Of a stretch of 64,000 bases of DNA, positions 27,943-37,291 are shown one piece after another. The notes under the pieces are model-generated. The model was not told the DNA's origin, did no database searches, and worked only from the letters and a program-made list of their open reading frames with translations. Location of the stretch: the NCBI RefSeq assembly GCF_963677725.1, contig NZ_OY782507.1, forward strand, positions 496,001 to 560,000, in the 5' to 3' direction. Numbering within the stretch: position 1 is the stretch's first letter; the number at the start of each line of letters is the position of its first letter. A program made the translations under genes and the position numbers. Source of the DNA: an uncultured Cohaesibacter sp. (GTDB lineage Bacteria > Pseudomonadota > Alphaproteobacteria > Rhizobiales > Cohaesibacteraceae).

Positions 27943-28194
27943 ATGGCTCATTTCAAACGTAAATACCCTCGAACTTCCGCGTCAAAAGGCTATTCTGCGC
28001 GTGAACTCGATCGTCGCATAAAGAGTGGAAGCTACGATTGGCTCTCCAACTATCCCCGCTGGTGGGACAAGGTGCGTCACACAGGCCCTGCTCGAGCCCA
28101 CCGTCACGGCCTTGAACACAAAATACTGAGAGGGGCCGACCCTGACAATATTGCTTGGCCAACCAATCACAAACCTCACAACTATTATTGGTGA
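27943..28194 (+). CDS. Small basic protein of unknown function
   Basis: 83 residues from the ATG at 27943, with AAGGAG 8 bases upstream. It is strongly basic and rich in Trp, Tyr and His (SYDWLSNYPRWWDKVRH; ending NHKPHNYYW). It could be a nucleic-acid-binding protein. No homologous family comes to mind. Confidence 0.6.
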   Translation: MAHFKRKYPRTSASKGYSARELDRRIKSGSYDWLSNYPRWWDKVRHTGPARAHRHGLEHKILRGADPDNIAWPTNHKPHNYYW

Positions 28195-29420
28195 GCCTTG
28201 CTCCGCCCGGTCGCAAGATCAGGGCGGAGGCATCGGTTATTCCAAAATTCCCGCTTGATGCAGAGATTAAGTTTCTGCAGCGTTGCAGAATGTGGTTTCA
28301 ACCGTTGGAGGACTTCGCGCCGCATTTGAGGGTTATCTTTAAGAAGCTCCTATATTTCCCTTGGACCGCTAGTCTTTTCTCAGATGCCCGCCACGCAGCG
28401 AAAATGAGCTACCATTTCACCGTAAATATCGCGATGATCTGATCGGAGCGTGGCCATTTCTTTGTCTCCGACTGCCTCTCGAACGATTGCACACCGAAAC
28501 GGATGGTCTCTTCATTCAGATTGATGGCCGTTCCAGCGATCCCTCAGACGTGAAACCAACGATCGACACTATTGCGGAGCATTGAATTGCCCCTACAATT
28601 GTAGACACCTTGTCCCCTAACAATGAGGCAAGGAGACTACGGCACGCAATTCCCATTTCACAGAAGCAGCAAAAACACTCGCGCCACAATCGATTGCGAT
28701 CCGTCACCGACTTCTCGCTTTACAATACATGTTGATCCTCGCAGGTGTGATGCCTTCAGCATTCCAGGATTGGCAAGCACAGCTGTCACGGTTGACACCG
28801 AACGCCACCATGAACACGCATAGCTCAAATCGAACCAGTATTGACATGTCTGGTCACGGAAGCCGCCCAATTGTAATATGATGCTCATCACAGAATATAT
28901 TGGCCAATTCCCGCGGTTCTTCGGAGAAACCGTCTATAAGATATTTGTACGAGGCTGAACGGAACCACCTGATCAACAGCATGATGTGAGGAGTAAATGC
29001 CTGCGTCACGCATGTGATGGCCGCACTGGCAGGGTTGACGGGAATAAAGAACGCAATCGAAATGCCGAAAGGCAAGGCAACAATTGAGCAGAAGCCGTAT
29101 CGTGTGATCATTGTGTCGACATTTCGCGCGAGAATCAGATGAACACGTTCGGCGTGTCAACGAGAGTTCGGATTGTAAGCTTCCAAAACGGCCTGTTGGC
29201 CGTTCGTATCTTCCCAAGAGATGTTTCTGAGCCTAAGATTGGCATGAGGACAGGATCGGCCTTGCCATGCGAATAACCGCAAGGCACCGTCATCACAGCA
29301 TTTCACGACAATCACAAGGCATCTGATCGAGCGGAGACGCATGACACTGATAATGCCCGCTTCAAAGGATGAGAGGGCAAGACCGGTGCCACAGGATCCA
29401 TTCAATCAGCAACAAGGCAA
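28195..29420. other. 1.2-kb island stretch without a supported gene
   Basis: Several short frames occur on the minus strand (for example 28854-29111, hydrophobic), but none has a ribosome-binding site or recognisable motif. I see no repeats or RNA genes here. Confidence 0.4.
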
Positions 29421-30374
29421 TTATCGCCTCAAAAGGAGGCCGGGGCCAAAGAGCGCGGCCAATTCGATGACAAAAGCCAGCAGATAAGGCAGTCGCATTT
29501 TGTGATCATCACCATAAAGATGCATATTTTCGAAGGCATGCACCAGACCTGCGATCATTTCCGGTGGCCTTTCCACCTGCTTTGACATTTGGTCGAGCTG
29601 ATCTTGGGTGTCTTTTGCCTGTAATTCATTCGCCTCGGCGTCCTTTTGCAGTTTTCTGGCTTTGGGGCCACACCCTCCATGCGCGCACTCTTCGTCTGCC
29701 TCCGCCTGCAAAGCAAGCGCTCTCTGGCGAAACTCCCTTACATCAACCACCAGCCTCTCGATTGCCTCTTGTTTTTTATCGATCCGGATATTGATCAGTT
29801 GCCCCTGCGCAAATGACGCGGACAACATCGAGCTCGAGCACAAAAATGACACCGACGCCAGCATAAAACCAATCGTGAAGTAAAGCACAGCCTCACGACG
29901 CTGGTGCCTTGAGAGGACATGCATGCCTTTGGCCATAAACAAGGGGCGACCTAGATCCAGAGCCGCCATGATTGTAACCATGGTACCTTGGAAGAACGGA
30001 TCAGTGCCTGCCACCTCCCAGGCAAACCGAACATTGATTGCGATCTGAGCTCCCCAGATTAAAAGACACACAGCGACGGAAAAGCCCATCACGAGTGTCT
30101 TCAGAAAATCAGGTCTTTCCGTCTTGGTGCCAGTGGCTTTCTGCCACTTACCCTTTTTGGCGCCAGTCTTAATCTTGCCGTCCCGTTTGCATTGCTGCAA
30201 AAGGCGTTGATGCACCTTTTCATCATCGGCACCTCTTTGTCCTGCAGCCGTAAGGGCTGAGACAAATTCCGCTGTGTCGAATGTGTCTGTCAGCTGTAAA
30301 AGTGCGTCATCGACATGTCGCGTCAGCACCGGCACATCATTGTATTTCCCGAAAATCTCATTCTGATCGCTCAT
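29421..30374 (-). CDS. Unknown membrane protein with coiled-coil domain
   Basis: 317 residues from the ATG at 30374. Membrane segments lie at about 91-113, 126-147, 162-182 and 295-314. Between the third and fourth lies a long coiled coil (about 200-266, IRIDKKQEAIERLVVDVREF onward) containing ECAHGGC with two cysteines. The soluble N-terminal part is charged. The layout resembles membrane-anchored partition, mobilisation or entry-exclusion proteins of plasmids, but no motif confirms that. The upstream gene on the same strand (30558-30830) may be its partner. Confidence 0.65.
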   Translation of the reverse strand: MSDQNEIFGKYNDVPVLTRHVDDALLQLTDTFDTAEFVSALTAAGQRGADDEKVHQRLLQQCKRDGKIKTGAKKGKWQKATGTKTERPDFLKTLVMGFSVAVCLLIWGAQIAINVRFAWEVAGTDPFFQGTMVTIMAALDLGRPLFMAKGMHVLSRHQRREAVLYFTIGFMLASVSFLCSSSMLSASFAQGQLINIRIDKKQEAIERLVVDVREFRQRALALQAEADEECAHGGCGPKARKLQKDAEANELQAKDTQDQLDQMSKQVERPPEMIAGLVHAFENMHLYGDDHKMRLPYLLAFVIELAALFGPGLLLRR

Positions 30375-30557
30375 ATTGATCCTGTTCCTCGGCACACACC
30401 GATCATTGGTTTTCCGCAATGAGGCCAAAGGAACGATTGGTTCAGATCACAATCCTTGTCCAAGAGCCTTGAATGGGACTTAGGGCGGATTTCAGCGAAC
30501 CAGAAAAAGTGATCGCATTTTCTTGCGAGAGAGGATGTGTTGATTACATCGAGCTCA

Positions 30558-30830
30558 TCAATCTGCCCGCCGTTGCTTGGCCTCGCGGGCGATTTCGAGG
30601 GCAAGATCCAGTCGCTTCTGCTTATCTTCGAGCTTTTCGATCTCGGCGAGGATCCTTTCAAAATGGGGCAATACCCATTCTTCGCCATCGGAAATCAACA
30701 CGGCTGCCTTGTCACGTGCGGCATACAGGCGTGCCAGATAAATCGCCGTTTCGCTTTTGGGCTGGCTTTTTGCTGCTTTATGGAGGTCGGCAGATCCGCA
30801 TTTGGGATCCATGTCGCAGGATAACGTCAT
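30558..30830 (-). CDS. Unknown small helical protein
   Basis: 90 residues from the ATG at 30830; earlier starts to 30890 are possible. The C-terminal 60 residues (VLISDGEEWVLPHFERILAE followed by EKLEDKQKRLDLALEIAREA) form a strong amphipathic helix or coiled coil. It lies 184 bases upstream of the membrane protein gene on the same strand, so the two may form an operon. No family is recognised. Confidence 0.5.
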   Translation of the reverse strand: MTLSCDMDPKCGSADLHKAAKSQPKSETAIYLARLYAARDKAAVLISDGEEWVLPHFERILAEIEKLEDKQKRLDLALEIAREAKQRRAD

Positions 30831-31568
30831 GTCACACCATCCATGCGAAGCATCCGCAGGGCAGCATTGGACAGCATCCATGGGTGGCAATGAGCATGCC
30901 TGCCATGGATTGGCACTCTCTCGAACTCAATTGTTGAGCATTGCGGTACCATAACGCCGGGATCCGATCTCTGATCGCGGGATTGCGATCACGGCCAGCG
31001 ATCACACACCGGCCTACATCAAGGAACTATGGCGATTGCGATACAAACCCAAACGGACCCGTGCTTTTTTCGGTCGCAAAGAGAAAATGGGGAAAAGAAC
31101 CGCAGAATTCAGCGATTTCCGGTAAAGGAGTGCGGGACAGATATTATAGATGATCCCGTCTCGCTCATCCAACAACTGAAACTGTAACAATGTAAATCAC
31201 AGTTCAATCCGCCCAGACATGACCTGATTGGCTGCCGGATGTCGAAAAGACAGGAATAAAGCGAACAGGTTCTGTTGGATGTCGTTACACTGGCGAATGT
31301 AGGGCGGATTACGACGATGCCCAAACGAATGTGCCAAATTTATTGAATTTTTTTGCCACCATTATAGATGGCCACAAGAAATAATACATAACACTCCCAA
31401 TTGTCTTGGCCGACCCCGTCGTCAATATACGCATATTTACCTAAAAACATGGCGAAATAAGCGTTTTTCGTCCGTCCTTGATCGTCCTATTTGCTTTCAG
31501 GGAGCGATCGCCTGCTGCTTTTTGCAGAAGCATCCTTCTCTCTTGATAAACCAAAGATGGAGATTGTG

Positions 31569-32171
31569 ATGATAAAGTCGATCATCAAAACCGAACAATT
31601 CCGAAACAAACCCAACTTTGCTGAGTTGGTGTCCGATATCGCACGGATCAAGTCTGACTGGCTTGCTCCTGATGCCTTTGATGGCCTCGATGACACCTCA
31701 CGCGATTTTTTGCTGATGATGCTCGAAACTGGCTGCAGAGCAGATGATCTCACAGGCCTTGCCCCCTGCGACATCGTCCTTGACGATCCAATCCCTCATA
31801 TATGCATTGGGAATAGCATCACGTCCAAAAATCCAGATAGCCAACGCAAGGTGCCCTTGGTCGGCCTGTCGTTGGCCGCAGCAAATAGACATCCTGATGG
31901 CTTTCCAGATTGTCGGGGCTATCACACGCTTGCAAAGCTGCATCGTTTTTTTGATCGCACAAATCTTAATCCGGGCAGCGCCCCGCTCTTGGCTTTTTTG
32001 CGTGCGCAATATCACTACAGGGTCATGCGCGGATGTCACGCCGGCATTCCAATCATAGAAGAGATGATGGGTTGGCGATGTGTATATGTATTGAACAAAC
32101 CAACGTCACTGGCAGAGAGGCAACGCCTGGCAACCCTTATCATGTATCCCGTGCCTCCGCATCTTGCATAA
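31569..32171 (+). pseudogene. Decayed paralogue of the island integrase
   Basis: About 200 residues align end to end with the C-terminal half of the integrase at 23536: LLMMLETGCRADDL matches LLISIETGCRQSEI, VPLVGLSLAAANRHPDGFP matches VPLVGVALAAAKRHPEGFP, and both end YPVPPHLA / LPVPKHLE. Box I Arg is kept, but His of the HxxR box is Ala (RAQYHYR against RHSFESR), the GHS box is GWR and the tyrosine box is lost. The N-terminal DNA-binding half is absent. It is open throughout, so it may still be expressed, but it cannot be a working recombinase. Confidence 0.75.
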
Positions 32172-32348
32172 ACAACCAGCCCGGCGATTGCTTCACTGTC
32201 GCCGGGCCAAACTGTTTGCCCCTGCAGCTATCATCTCCCATACTTCAGACATTAAATTTCATAAACAAATACAATTACTTGTAAAATAATTTCTAAAAAG
32301 TTGCATTTTTATTTTGGTTTCTCGGAAAATTTTTCCAGTTCCCTTTAT

Positions 32349-32885
32349 ATGACAAAATGCAAAGACATTTACATCAACCGCAAAGACCTGATCGCCTATT
32401 TCGGTGTGCCGGCACGGAGCCTCAAAGAAGTCCTACACGACGCAGGCATTGTGTTGGGCGCCAACGGCACCCGCTGGTCCGTCGTCTTTGAGGCCCTCGG
32501 GCTTGCCGCCGACCAGTCTGCAAAACATTGGGAAGAGTTGACGAAGCCTCTATTGACAGCAAGTCAGGTAGCGGAAAATCTGGGTCGGGCAGATCCATCG
32601 ATCATCTATCGCTGGGCCAATCCTTCCTCACCCAATTATAGTCCAGACTTTCCCGCGCCAATCGATCTTTCGTTTGGAAAGCGCCCCAACGCACGGAATC
32701 GGAAACGTTGGCGTAGAGCTGATGTGATTGCCTGGCAGAGCAACAAGCCCCAGCCGAAATATCGACACCTGTCCAAATCAGGTGACGTGCCATCCCCCTC
32801 ACAGGTTCCATCTGCTGACCCTGCACCGACGACCGCTGTCGGCATCTTCTCGTTGCCGCAAGTAATCGATGGAGCCTCGCAATGA
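32349..32885 (+). CDS. Helix-turn-helix protein, first gene of the recombinase operon
   Basis: 178 residues from the ATG at 32349. The N-terminal part (INRKDLIAYFGVPARSLKEV) and a central part (LLTASQVAENLGRADPSIIYRWANP ... NARNRKRWRRADVIAWQ) both look like small DNA-binding helix-turn-helix units. The central one follows the AlpA/excisionase-like pattern ending in W-x-x-x-D-V-x-x-W. Excisionase-like proteins control recombinase direction, and this gene is followed by two recombinase genes. Its stop overlaps a small frame (32882-33058) in ATGA fashion. Confidence 0.6.
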   Translation: MTKCKDIYINRKDLIAYFGVPARSLKEVLHDAGIVLGANGTRWSVVFEALGLAADQSAKHWEELTKPLLTASQVAENLGRADPSIIYRWANPSSPNYSPDFPAPIDLSFGKRPNARNRKRWRRADVIAWQSNKPQPKYRHLSKSGDVPSPSQVPSADPAPTTAVGIFSLPQVIDGASQ

Positions 32886-33058
32886 ATAGTTCGGACACAG
32901 CAAAATTCGCATTTTCGACCGGACGACCGGGACACGCCCGGGATACATACACCCACCGATTATCGGCTCGGGCAAATTCAGTGGTGTGTGTGTCCTGCAT
33001 GCACTTAAGCGACCGGAAGTGCAAACGGACGACCACACTCAAACCAAAGAAAGGTTAG
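32882..33058 (+). CDS. Possible 58-residue linker gene
   Basis: The ATG overlaps the stop of the HTH gene (ATGA), the frame runs 58 codons to a TAG at 33056, and the next gene starts 4 bases later. The product is basic with CVSCMHLSDRKC, a possible metal knuckle. The tight spacing on both sides is the main support; it could also be a leader. Confidence 0.35.
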   Translation: MNSSDTAKFAFSTGRPGHARDTYTHRLSARANSVVCVSCMHLSDRKCKRTTTLKPKKG

Positions 33059-33062
33059 CAAA

Positions 33063-34883
33063 TTGAATAACTTATTCGACCCCCCGCCACCAATACCGGC
33101 ATCTGAGGAGCATCAACCCAAACCCAAAACATTTGAGGATCTGCTCGCTCATGTCGAGAAGCGAACAGACCTCAGCGACGACAGCAGGAAGCGTTATGTA
33201 TCTTCGATCAAGCGGGTTGGCGACATTCTGAACGAGCCCTTGGCAAACATTCTTGCCTCATTGGATCTTATCAAGACCAATTTCCCGATTGACGGGTATG
33301 ATCCAAACTGGTGCACCACCGACAACGCCTACCAGCTGCTTCGCCGCCGTACCCTGGCACCTCTTAAAGAATTCCTGGGCGTCGATAAAGCCCTTGAAGA
33401 AGCACGGGCCCTGAAAGATGGGTGGTATCATTTACTTGATGCGCTTGATTGCAACGCACCCGATATCCCGGATCTGGATCCTTATCGCAAAACCAATTTT
33501 GTTGCGGTAAGAAACCTTGCCGATTTCATGCGATCTGTAGATATCCAACCACAGGACATCACCAACGACATCGCCAACAGCAATTATCTTGACTGCCCGA
33601 CGCACATACGGGATTCCTATCGCCGCGCCGTGGCGTTTCTTGACAAGCTCCGCGAATATGATTTTGCTCGCCCCCATCTGCCACCGGAAAGCATCGGCTT
33701 TTCGGCCATCCGTTTGCGTCAGAATCAGGAGCCGATCCCGCTAGATTGGCAGGAAGACTTTGATGCGATCTATGAGATCTTGGCTGACAAGGATTTCGAT
33801 CCTGTATCAAAGACCTATGCCAATCGCAGCCCCGAAACGCAAACCCTCTTCAACTCGACGATGAACTCCATCACGCGCACGTACCTCGATGCGCATCCCG
33901 AAACTGACATCAGTCAACCTTGGGATCTTATTTTCGTCCGCGGCGATGTGATTACTGAGGTCCGGAATCTGATGGTCGCCCGCTGTCAGTTGCCAGACCG
34001 GGATGTCCGCAAACTAAAACCTCGGACCGTTCGGAAATATCTGTCCAAATACAAACGGGTCCTCCATGCCCTTGACGCTGACCCGACAGCCCTTGCGGCG
34101 CTGACACAAGCACTCAAAAACAATTCGTTCCTGGATGAGGGCAAGAAAGCCGAAGAAGAAATGGCCGAAGCCAATAAGCAGTTTTGTTCAAAATTGTTTA
34201 AATCCAAAGCCCTCAGAAAACGCTTCTTTAACTCGCCTTTTGCCTTTCGGGATGCCGCCCTGGAAATGAAAGCAAAAGGGCGCGCATTGACGAAGATGGA
34301 ACTGGTGAAATACCGCTGGATCGGCACCTGTGCCGCCTTTTGCGCCATCGAAATCGGCGGAGCACCAATCCGCTGCGAAAATGCCATGGGCCTGACTCTG
34401 CATGGCACTGATGCGCATATCATGATGCCCAAGAGCAAGAAGGATCCCATCAAGCTTAGGATTCCGCCAGGCAACGTCAAAAACAAAAAGGAAATCAAGG
34501 TTGAGATACACCCAGGCAAACAAGACTATCTGGGAGTCTTGAACTGGTATCTTGAAACCATCAGGCCCTTGTATCAGCACGCGGCCAACAACCCATATTT
34601 CTTTCCAGCTTCGGAAAGTGCCACAAAGCCGATGAATGAGAGCTATTTTAGCGCACGTTATTCGACTTACACGCGCACGGTCCTCAACTTGCCCATGACA
34701 CCTCAACAAATGCGCCATGGGCAGGCCTCACTCTTGCTTCGGGCACATCCCGACAAGATCGTGGTCATTGCGACGCGCCTCGGCGATACGGTCAATACGG
34801 TTTTAACCTATTATGCATGGATCGAGGGAGTGGAACAGGTGCAAGACGGCCAAGAACTGATTGCGGAGATGATCGATGAATAA
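33063..34883 (+). CDS. Divergent tyrosine recombinase A of the tandem pair
   Basis: 606 residues from a TTG at 33063, with AAAGG about 9 bases upstream. Residues 25-100 look like a SAM-like core-binding domain (LSDDSRKRYVSSIKRVGDIL). The C-terminal domain has box I Arg in GGAPIRCENAMGL, box II Arg in TPQQMRHGQASLLL, and a C-terminal tyrosine in LTYYAW. The usual His of HxxR is Gln, and the GHS box reads GDT, so activity may depend on a partner. It overlaps the second recombinase by 8 bases, as in multi-recombinase modules such as RIT elements, though there are two here rather than three. Confidence 0.7.
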   Translation: MNNLFDPPPPIPASEEHQPKPKTFEDLLAHVEKRTDLSDDSRKRYVSSIKRVGDILNEPLANILASLDLIKTNFPIDGYDPNWCTTDNAYQLLRRRTLAPLKEFLGVDKALEEARALKDGWYHLLDALDCNAPDIPDLDPYRKTNFVAVRNLADFMRSVDIQPQDITNDIANSNYLDCPTHIRDSYRRAVAFLDKLREYDFARPHLPPESIGFSAIRLRQNQEPIPLDWQEDFDAIYEILADKDFDPVSKTYANRSPETQTLFNSTMNSITRTYLDAHPETDISQPWDLIFVRGDVITEVRNLMVARCQLPDRDVRKLKPRTVRKYLSKYKRVLHALDADPTALAALTQALKNNSFLDEGKKAEEEMAEANKQFCSKLFKSKALRKRFFNSPFAFRDAALEMKAKGRALTKMELVKYRWIGTCAAFCAIEIGGAPIRCENAMGLTLHGTDAHIMMPKSKKDPIKLRIPPGNVKNKKEIKVEIHPGKQDYLGVLNWYLETIRPLYQHAANNPYFFPASESATKPMNESYFSARYSTYTRTVLNLPMTPQQMRHGQASLLLRAHPDKIVVIATRLGDTVNTVLTYYAWIEGVEQVQDGQELIAEMIDE

Positions 34884-36351
34884 TGGTAACAAGAAAGACA
34901 AATTGAACACAGAAGCAGCAAACACCCCATCCAATGACGAGTTGCTCGCTCCTTATGAGGCCATGCCAACATTCAGTCAGTTGGACGATGGACACAAAAA
35001 GCGGTTGGCCAAGTTTCTGCGTTACACTCATCTCCATGGCATAACCGCTCCAACCAAACAGGACTTTTTAGATTATTCGGCAAAGCACGAGCCGCCGAAT
35101 ACACTGATTGCCTTACGATCGACGTTCAACATCCTGTTTCCGGGTCATCCGGTTGTCGGTCCAGCCCTGCAGGCAGCGATCACCGAAAAGACGTTCACAT
35201 ACAACAATGCCCACAGGAAACCGCGAAAAAAGGCAAAGAGAAAGCCAGCCAAATATCGCTGTCCTGTCTCGGAATGGCCCGCCCCTTGGCAGCAAATCTG
35301 GGCGCAGTTGCGAAATGGCCATCGCCCTTCTGGCGGCAAAGCATTTTCAGAGAGTTTGCTGGAAAATATGCAAGATGTCATCAGTGAGTATGTCTGGACC
35401 CTCAAAACCGCAGGCGTTCCGGTCGTCATCGATGCCGCAGGTGTACGCATTCTTGAACAGACAAAAAAAGATCGGGCTCCGTCTGCAGAAGAAGCCACCT
35501 ATCAAAATCAGAGGTGCCGTGCCCGTACCTTGCAAACCGCAACAATGCGATTACGCCAGTTTGGAAAAGAGCTGGGTGTCAGCCCTCAGATTCTGGCCGA
35601 CTTAAGCAAGCATATCAACAAACTCGAAAGCGATGCAGCCGCAGAAAGCCCCCTGAAATTCGGCCGCTATGAACGAGTGCCATCTTACAAGGATATCTAC
35701 CGACTTGCTTGCCAACTCCTCAAGGACAGCTCAACTGCCACACATCGAAAGACAAAGAACAAGTTGCGCAATCAGGCAGCCGTCATCGCACTTTGGCTTT
35801 TTATTCCACTGCGTCTGACCGATGGGTTATTGCGGTGGGGTGACGACATCACCTATGACGCAGAAACAGGCCGATATAAAATCAATGTAGCCACCAACAA
35901 AACGGGCCAATCGATCAGGGCATCACTGCATCCAAAACTCAGCAGATTCTTTGATGCCCTGGTATTTGACGAGGTCAACCCTGAAGTCGGAACGGGATGG
36001 CTCAATCAAGAAAGACAGAGGCTGATCGAAGCAAAAGCCCCGGTGTTTCACGATCATTTGGGCAAAATGTATGTCAAAAAGCGACCATCCAAGATTTGGC
36101 GGGAGCATTTCGGAACCGGCGCTCACATCGCACGGACCATGGCACATACCGAACTTGGCAAACGTGGCGCAAAAGGCGTTGCCATGGCAATGGCGCTCTG
36201 TGCCCAACGCGACATCAAAACCAGACTGGCCTATCAGGCTGATGCCTTGCACGATGCTCTCTTCAAGGAATCCCAGTCCCTGATGGACCAATTGGTGGCA
36301 GATATCTTGTCATCACCGGACGAGGATGAAGACACCGAAACCGACAAATAG
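34876..36351 (+). CDS. Divergent tyrosine recombinase B of the tandem pair
   Basis: 491 residues. The C-terminal domain shows box I Arg in FIPLRLTDGLLRWGDD, the H-x-x-R box in GTGAHIARTMAHTELG, and a candidate nucleophile Tyr in KTRLAYQ. The basic stretch HRKPRKKAKRKPAKYRC near residue 115 may bind DNA. The start lies inside the end of recombinase A (8-base overlap), so the two are co-translated and probably act together, for example in DNA rearrangement or dimer resolution of the excised element. A strong terminator follows 40 bases after the stop. Confidence 0.65.
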   Translation: MNNGNKKDKLNTEAANTPSNDELLAPYEAMPTFSQLDDGHKKRLAKFLRYTHLHGITAPTKQDFLDYSAKHEPPNTLIALRSTFNILFPGHPVVGPALQAAITEKTFTYNNAHRKPRKKAKRKPAKYRCPVSEWPAPWQQIWAQLRNGHRPSGGKAFSESLLENMQDVISEYVWTLKTAGVPVVIDAAGVRILEQTKKDRAPSAEEATYQNQRCRARTLQTATMRLRQFGKELGVSPQILADLSKHINKLESDAAAESPLKFGRYERVPSYKDIYRLACQLLKDSSTATHRKTKNKLRNQAAVIALWLFIPLRLTDGLLRWGDDITYDAETGRYKINVATNKTGQSIRASLHPKLSRFFDALVFDEVNPEVGTGWLNQERQRLIEAKAPVFHDHLGKMYVKKRPSKIWREHFGTGAHIARTMAHTELGKRGAKGVAMAMALCAQRDIKTRLAYQADALHDALFKESQSLMDQLVADILSSPDEDEDTETDK

Positions 36352-36393
36352 ATCGTTTGTCTATCTCCAAGCTCGATCATCTATCGTGAGACA

Positions 36394-36428
36394 AAACACC
36401 CCTTTCCTGACGTGAAAGGGGTGTTTTT
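36394..36428 (+). terminator. Intrinsic terminator of the recombinase operon
   Basis: 13-bp stem AAACACCCCTTTC / GAAAGGGGTGTTT with a 7-base loop and a T run at 36424-36430. Confidence 0.92.
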
Positions 36429-36553
36429 TTATTTGAAAGAAAACAGTTCTGATTGGCGCGACAGCCGGGATGTCGCCGCGCCGATCTGAACCTTTCAAAC
36501 CTTTCAGAAGAGCAACAGGCGTCTGTTTTCACTTTTAGAAGGAAGTCATAAAC

Positions 36554-37090
36554 ATGACCCATGCCATCAATCCATCCCCCGACAATTGGCTCAAGGAGCT
36601 CAAACCCGGAGATATCGTCCAGTTTCCTGCCTACCCACCGGAAACTCCACTCCTCCGCAACGCCTTCGTCGTGATCGAGATCGCTCAATTTGATTCTGAA
36701 ACCCTGCTGTTGATGGGCATCGGTCGTGATGTCGATCCGACATCTTCGAACGCCTCAGAAATACAGATCACCGAGAAAACGGATCTGCAAATGGCAGGCC
36801 TTTCACAACCAATCACCTTCTCGGTCAATTTCACCCGAACGGTTCTCATCCCTCATGATGATGCCAGGCTGCCTTCAATTGCCTCGCCCGTGATCGGCAG
36901 GCTACCAAACAAGGGACTTCATCGCATGCAACATATTCGAAGCCCCCAACGCATTGTAGCTGATCGCCTTCTGCTTCACGAGGCTCGTCATCAGTTGACG
37001 CATCCAAGAGAAAGAGGCCCAAAAGCTCTGATGTCGGAGAATGATCTCGAGCGGCAACAGGCTGCATGGGATGCCATCTCTGCCCGGTGA
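36554..37090 (+). CDS. PemK/MazF-like protein, island copy 1
   Basis: 178 residues. NWLKELKPGDIVQFPAYPPE near residues 11-30, then AFVVIEIAQFD, matches the start pattern of the other two copies in this window. SPVIGRLPNKGLHRMQHIRS near 110-130 corresponds to SPVIGRLIGPDRLRFSAIRA in the copy at 37292. The fold is inferred from GD-I/V-x-x-F strands typical of PemK/MazF-type RNases; catalytic residues cannot be fixed from one sequence. It is followed within the same transcription unit by a small frame and the second copy. There is no obvious antitoxin. Confidence 0.55.
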   Translation: MTHAINPSPDNWLKELKPGDIVQFPAYPPETPLLRNAFVVIEIAQFDSETLLLMGIGRDVDPTSSNASEIQITEKTDLQMAGLSQPITFSVNFTRTVLIPHDDARLPSIASPVIGRLPNKGLHRMQHIRSPQRIVADRLLLHEARHQLTHPRERGPKALMSENDLERQQAAWDAISAR

Positions 37091-37277
37091 TCCGAAGACC
37101 ATCTTCTGGCTCGCTGCCAATGGCGAGCCAGACATCCGGAGAAGGAAGAGTTGGAAACAATGCGCAATAGAGGGATTCGAGATCGATCACGGCAGCCTTG
37201 ATGACGCCGCGCACGATCCGATCCCCCCAAAACAAAGGAAGAGGAAAAGACAGGCGTCAAGCAAACCTCAAACGTAA
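37071..37277 (+). CDS. Possible 68-residue protein between the PemK-like genes
   Basis: Starts MPSLPGDPKTIFWLAANGEP, overlaps the end of the first PemK-like gene by 20 bases and ends 15 bases before the second. It is basic at the C-terminus (PPKQRKRKRQASSKPQT). Size and position would suit an antitoxin, but no motif supports this. Confidence 0.4.
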   Translation: MPSLPGDPKTIFWLAANGEPDIRRRKSWKQCAIEGFEIDHGSLDDAAHDPIPPKQRKRKRQASSKPQT

Positions 37278-37291
37278 GGACGCAAAAGCCC

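Noticed and set aside
28854-29111. Hydrophobic 85-residue minus-strand frame in the island gap
   Set aside because: No ribosome-binding site and no neighbour logic; kept only as a possibility within the gap entry.
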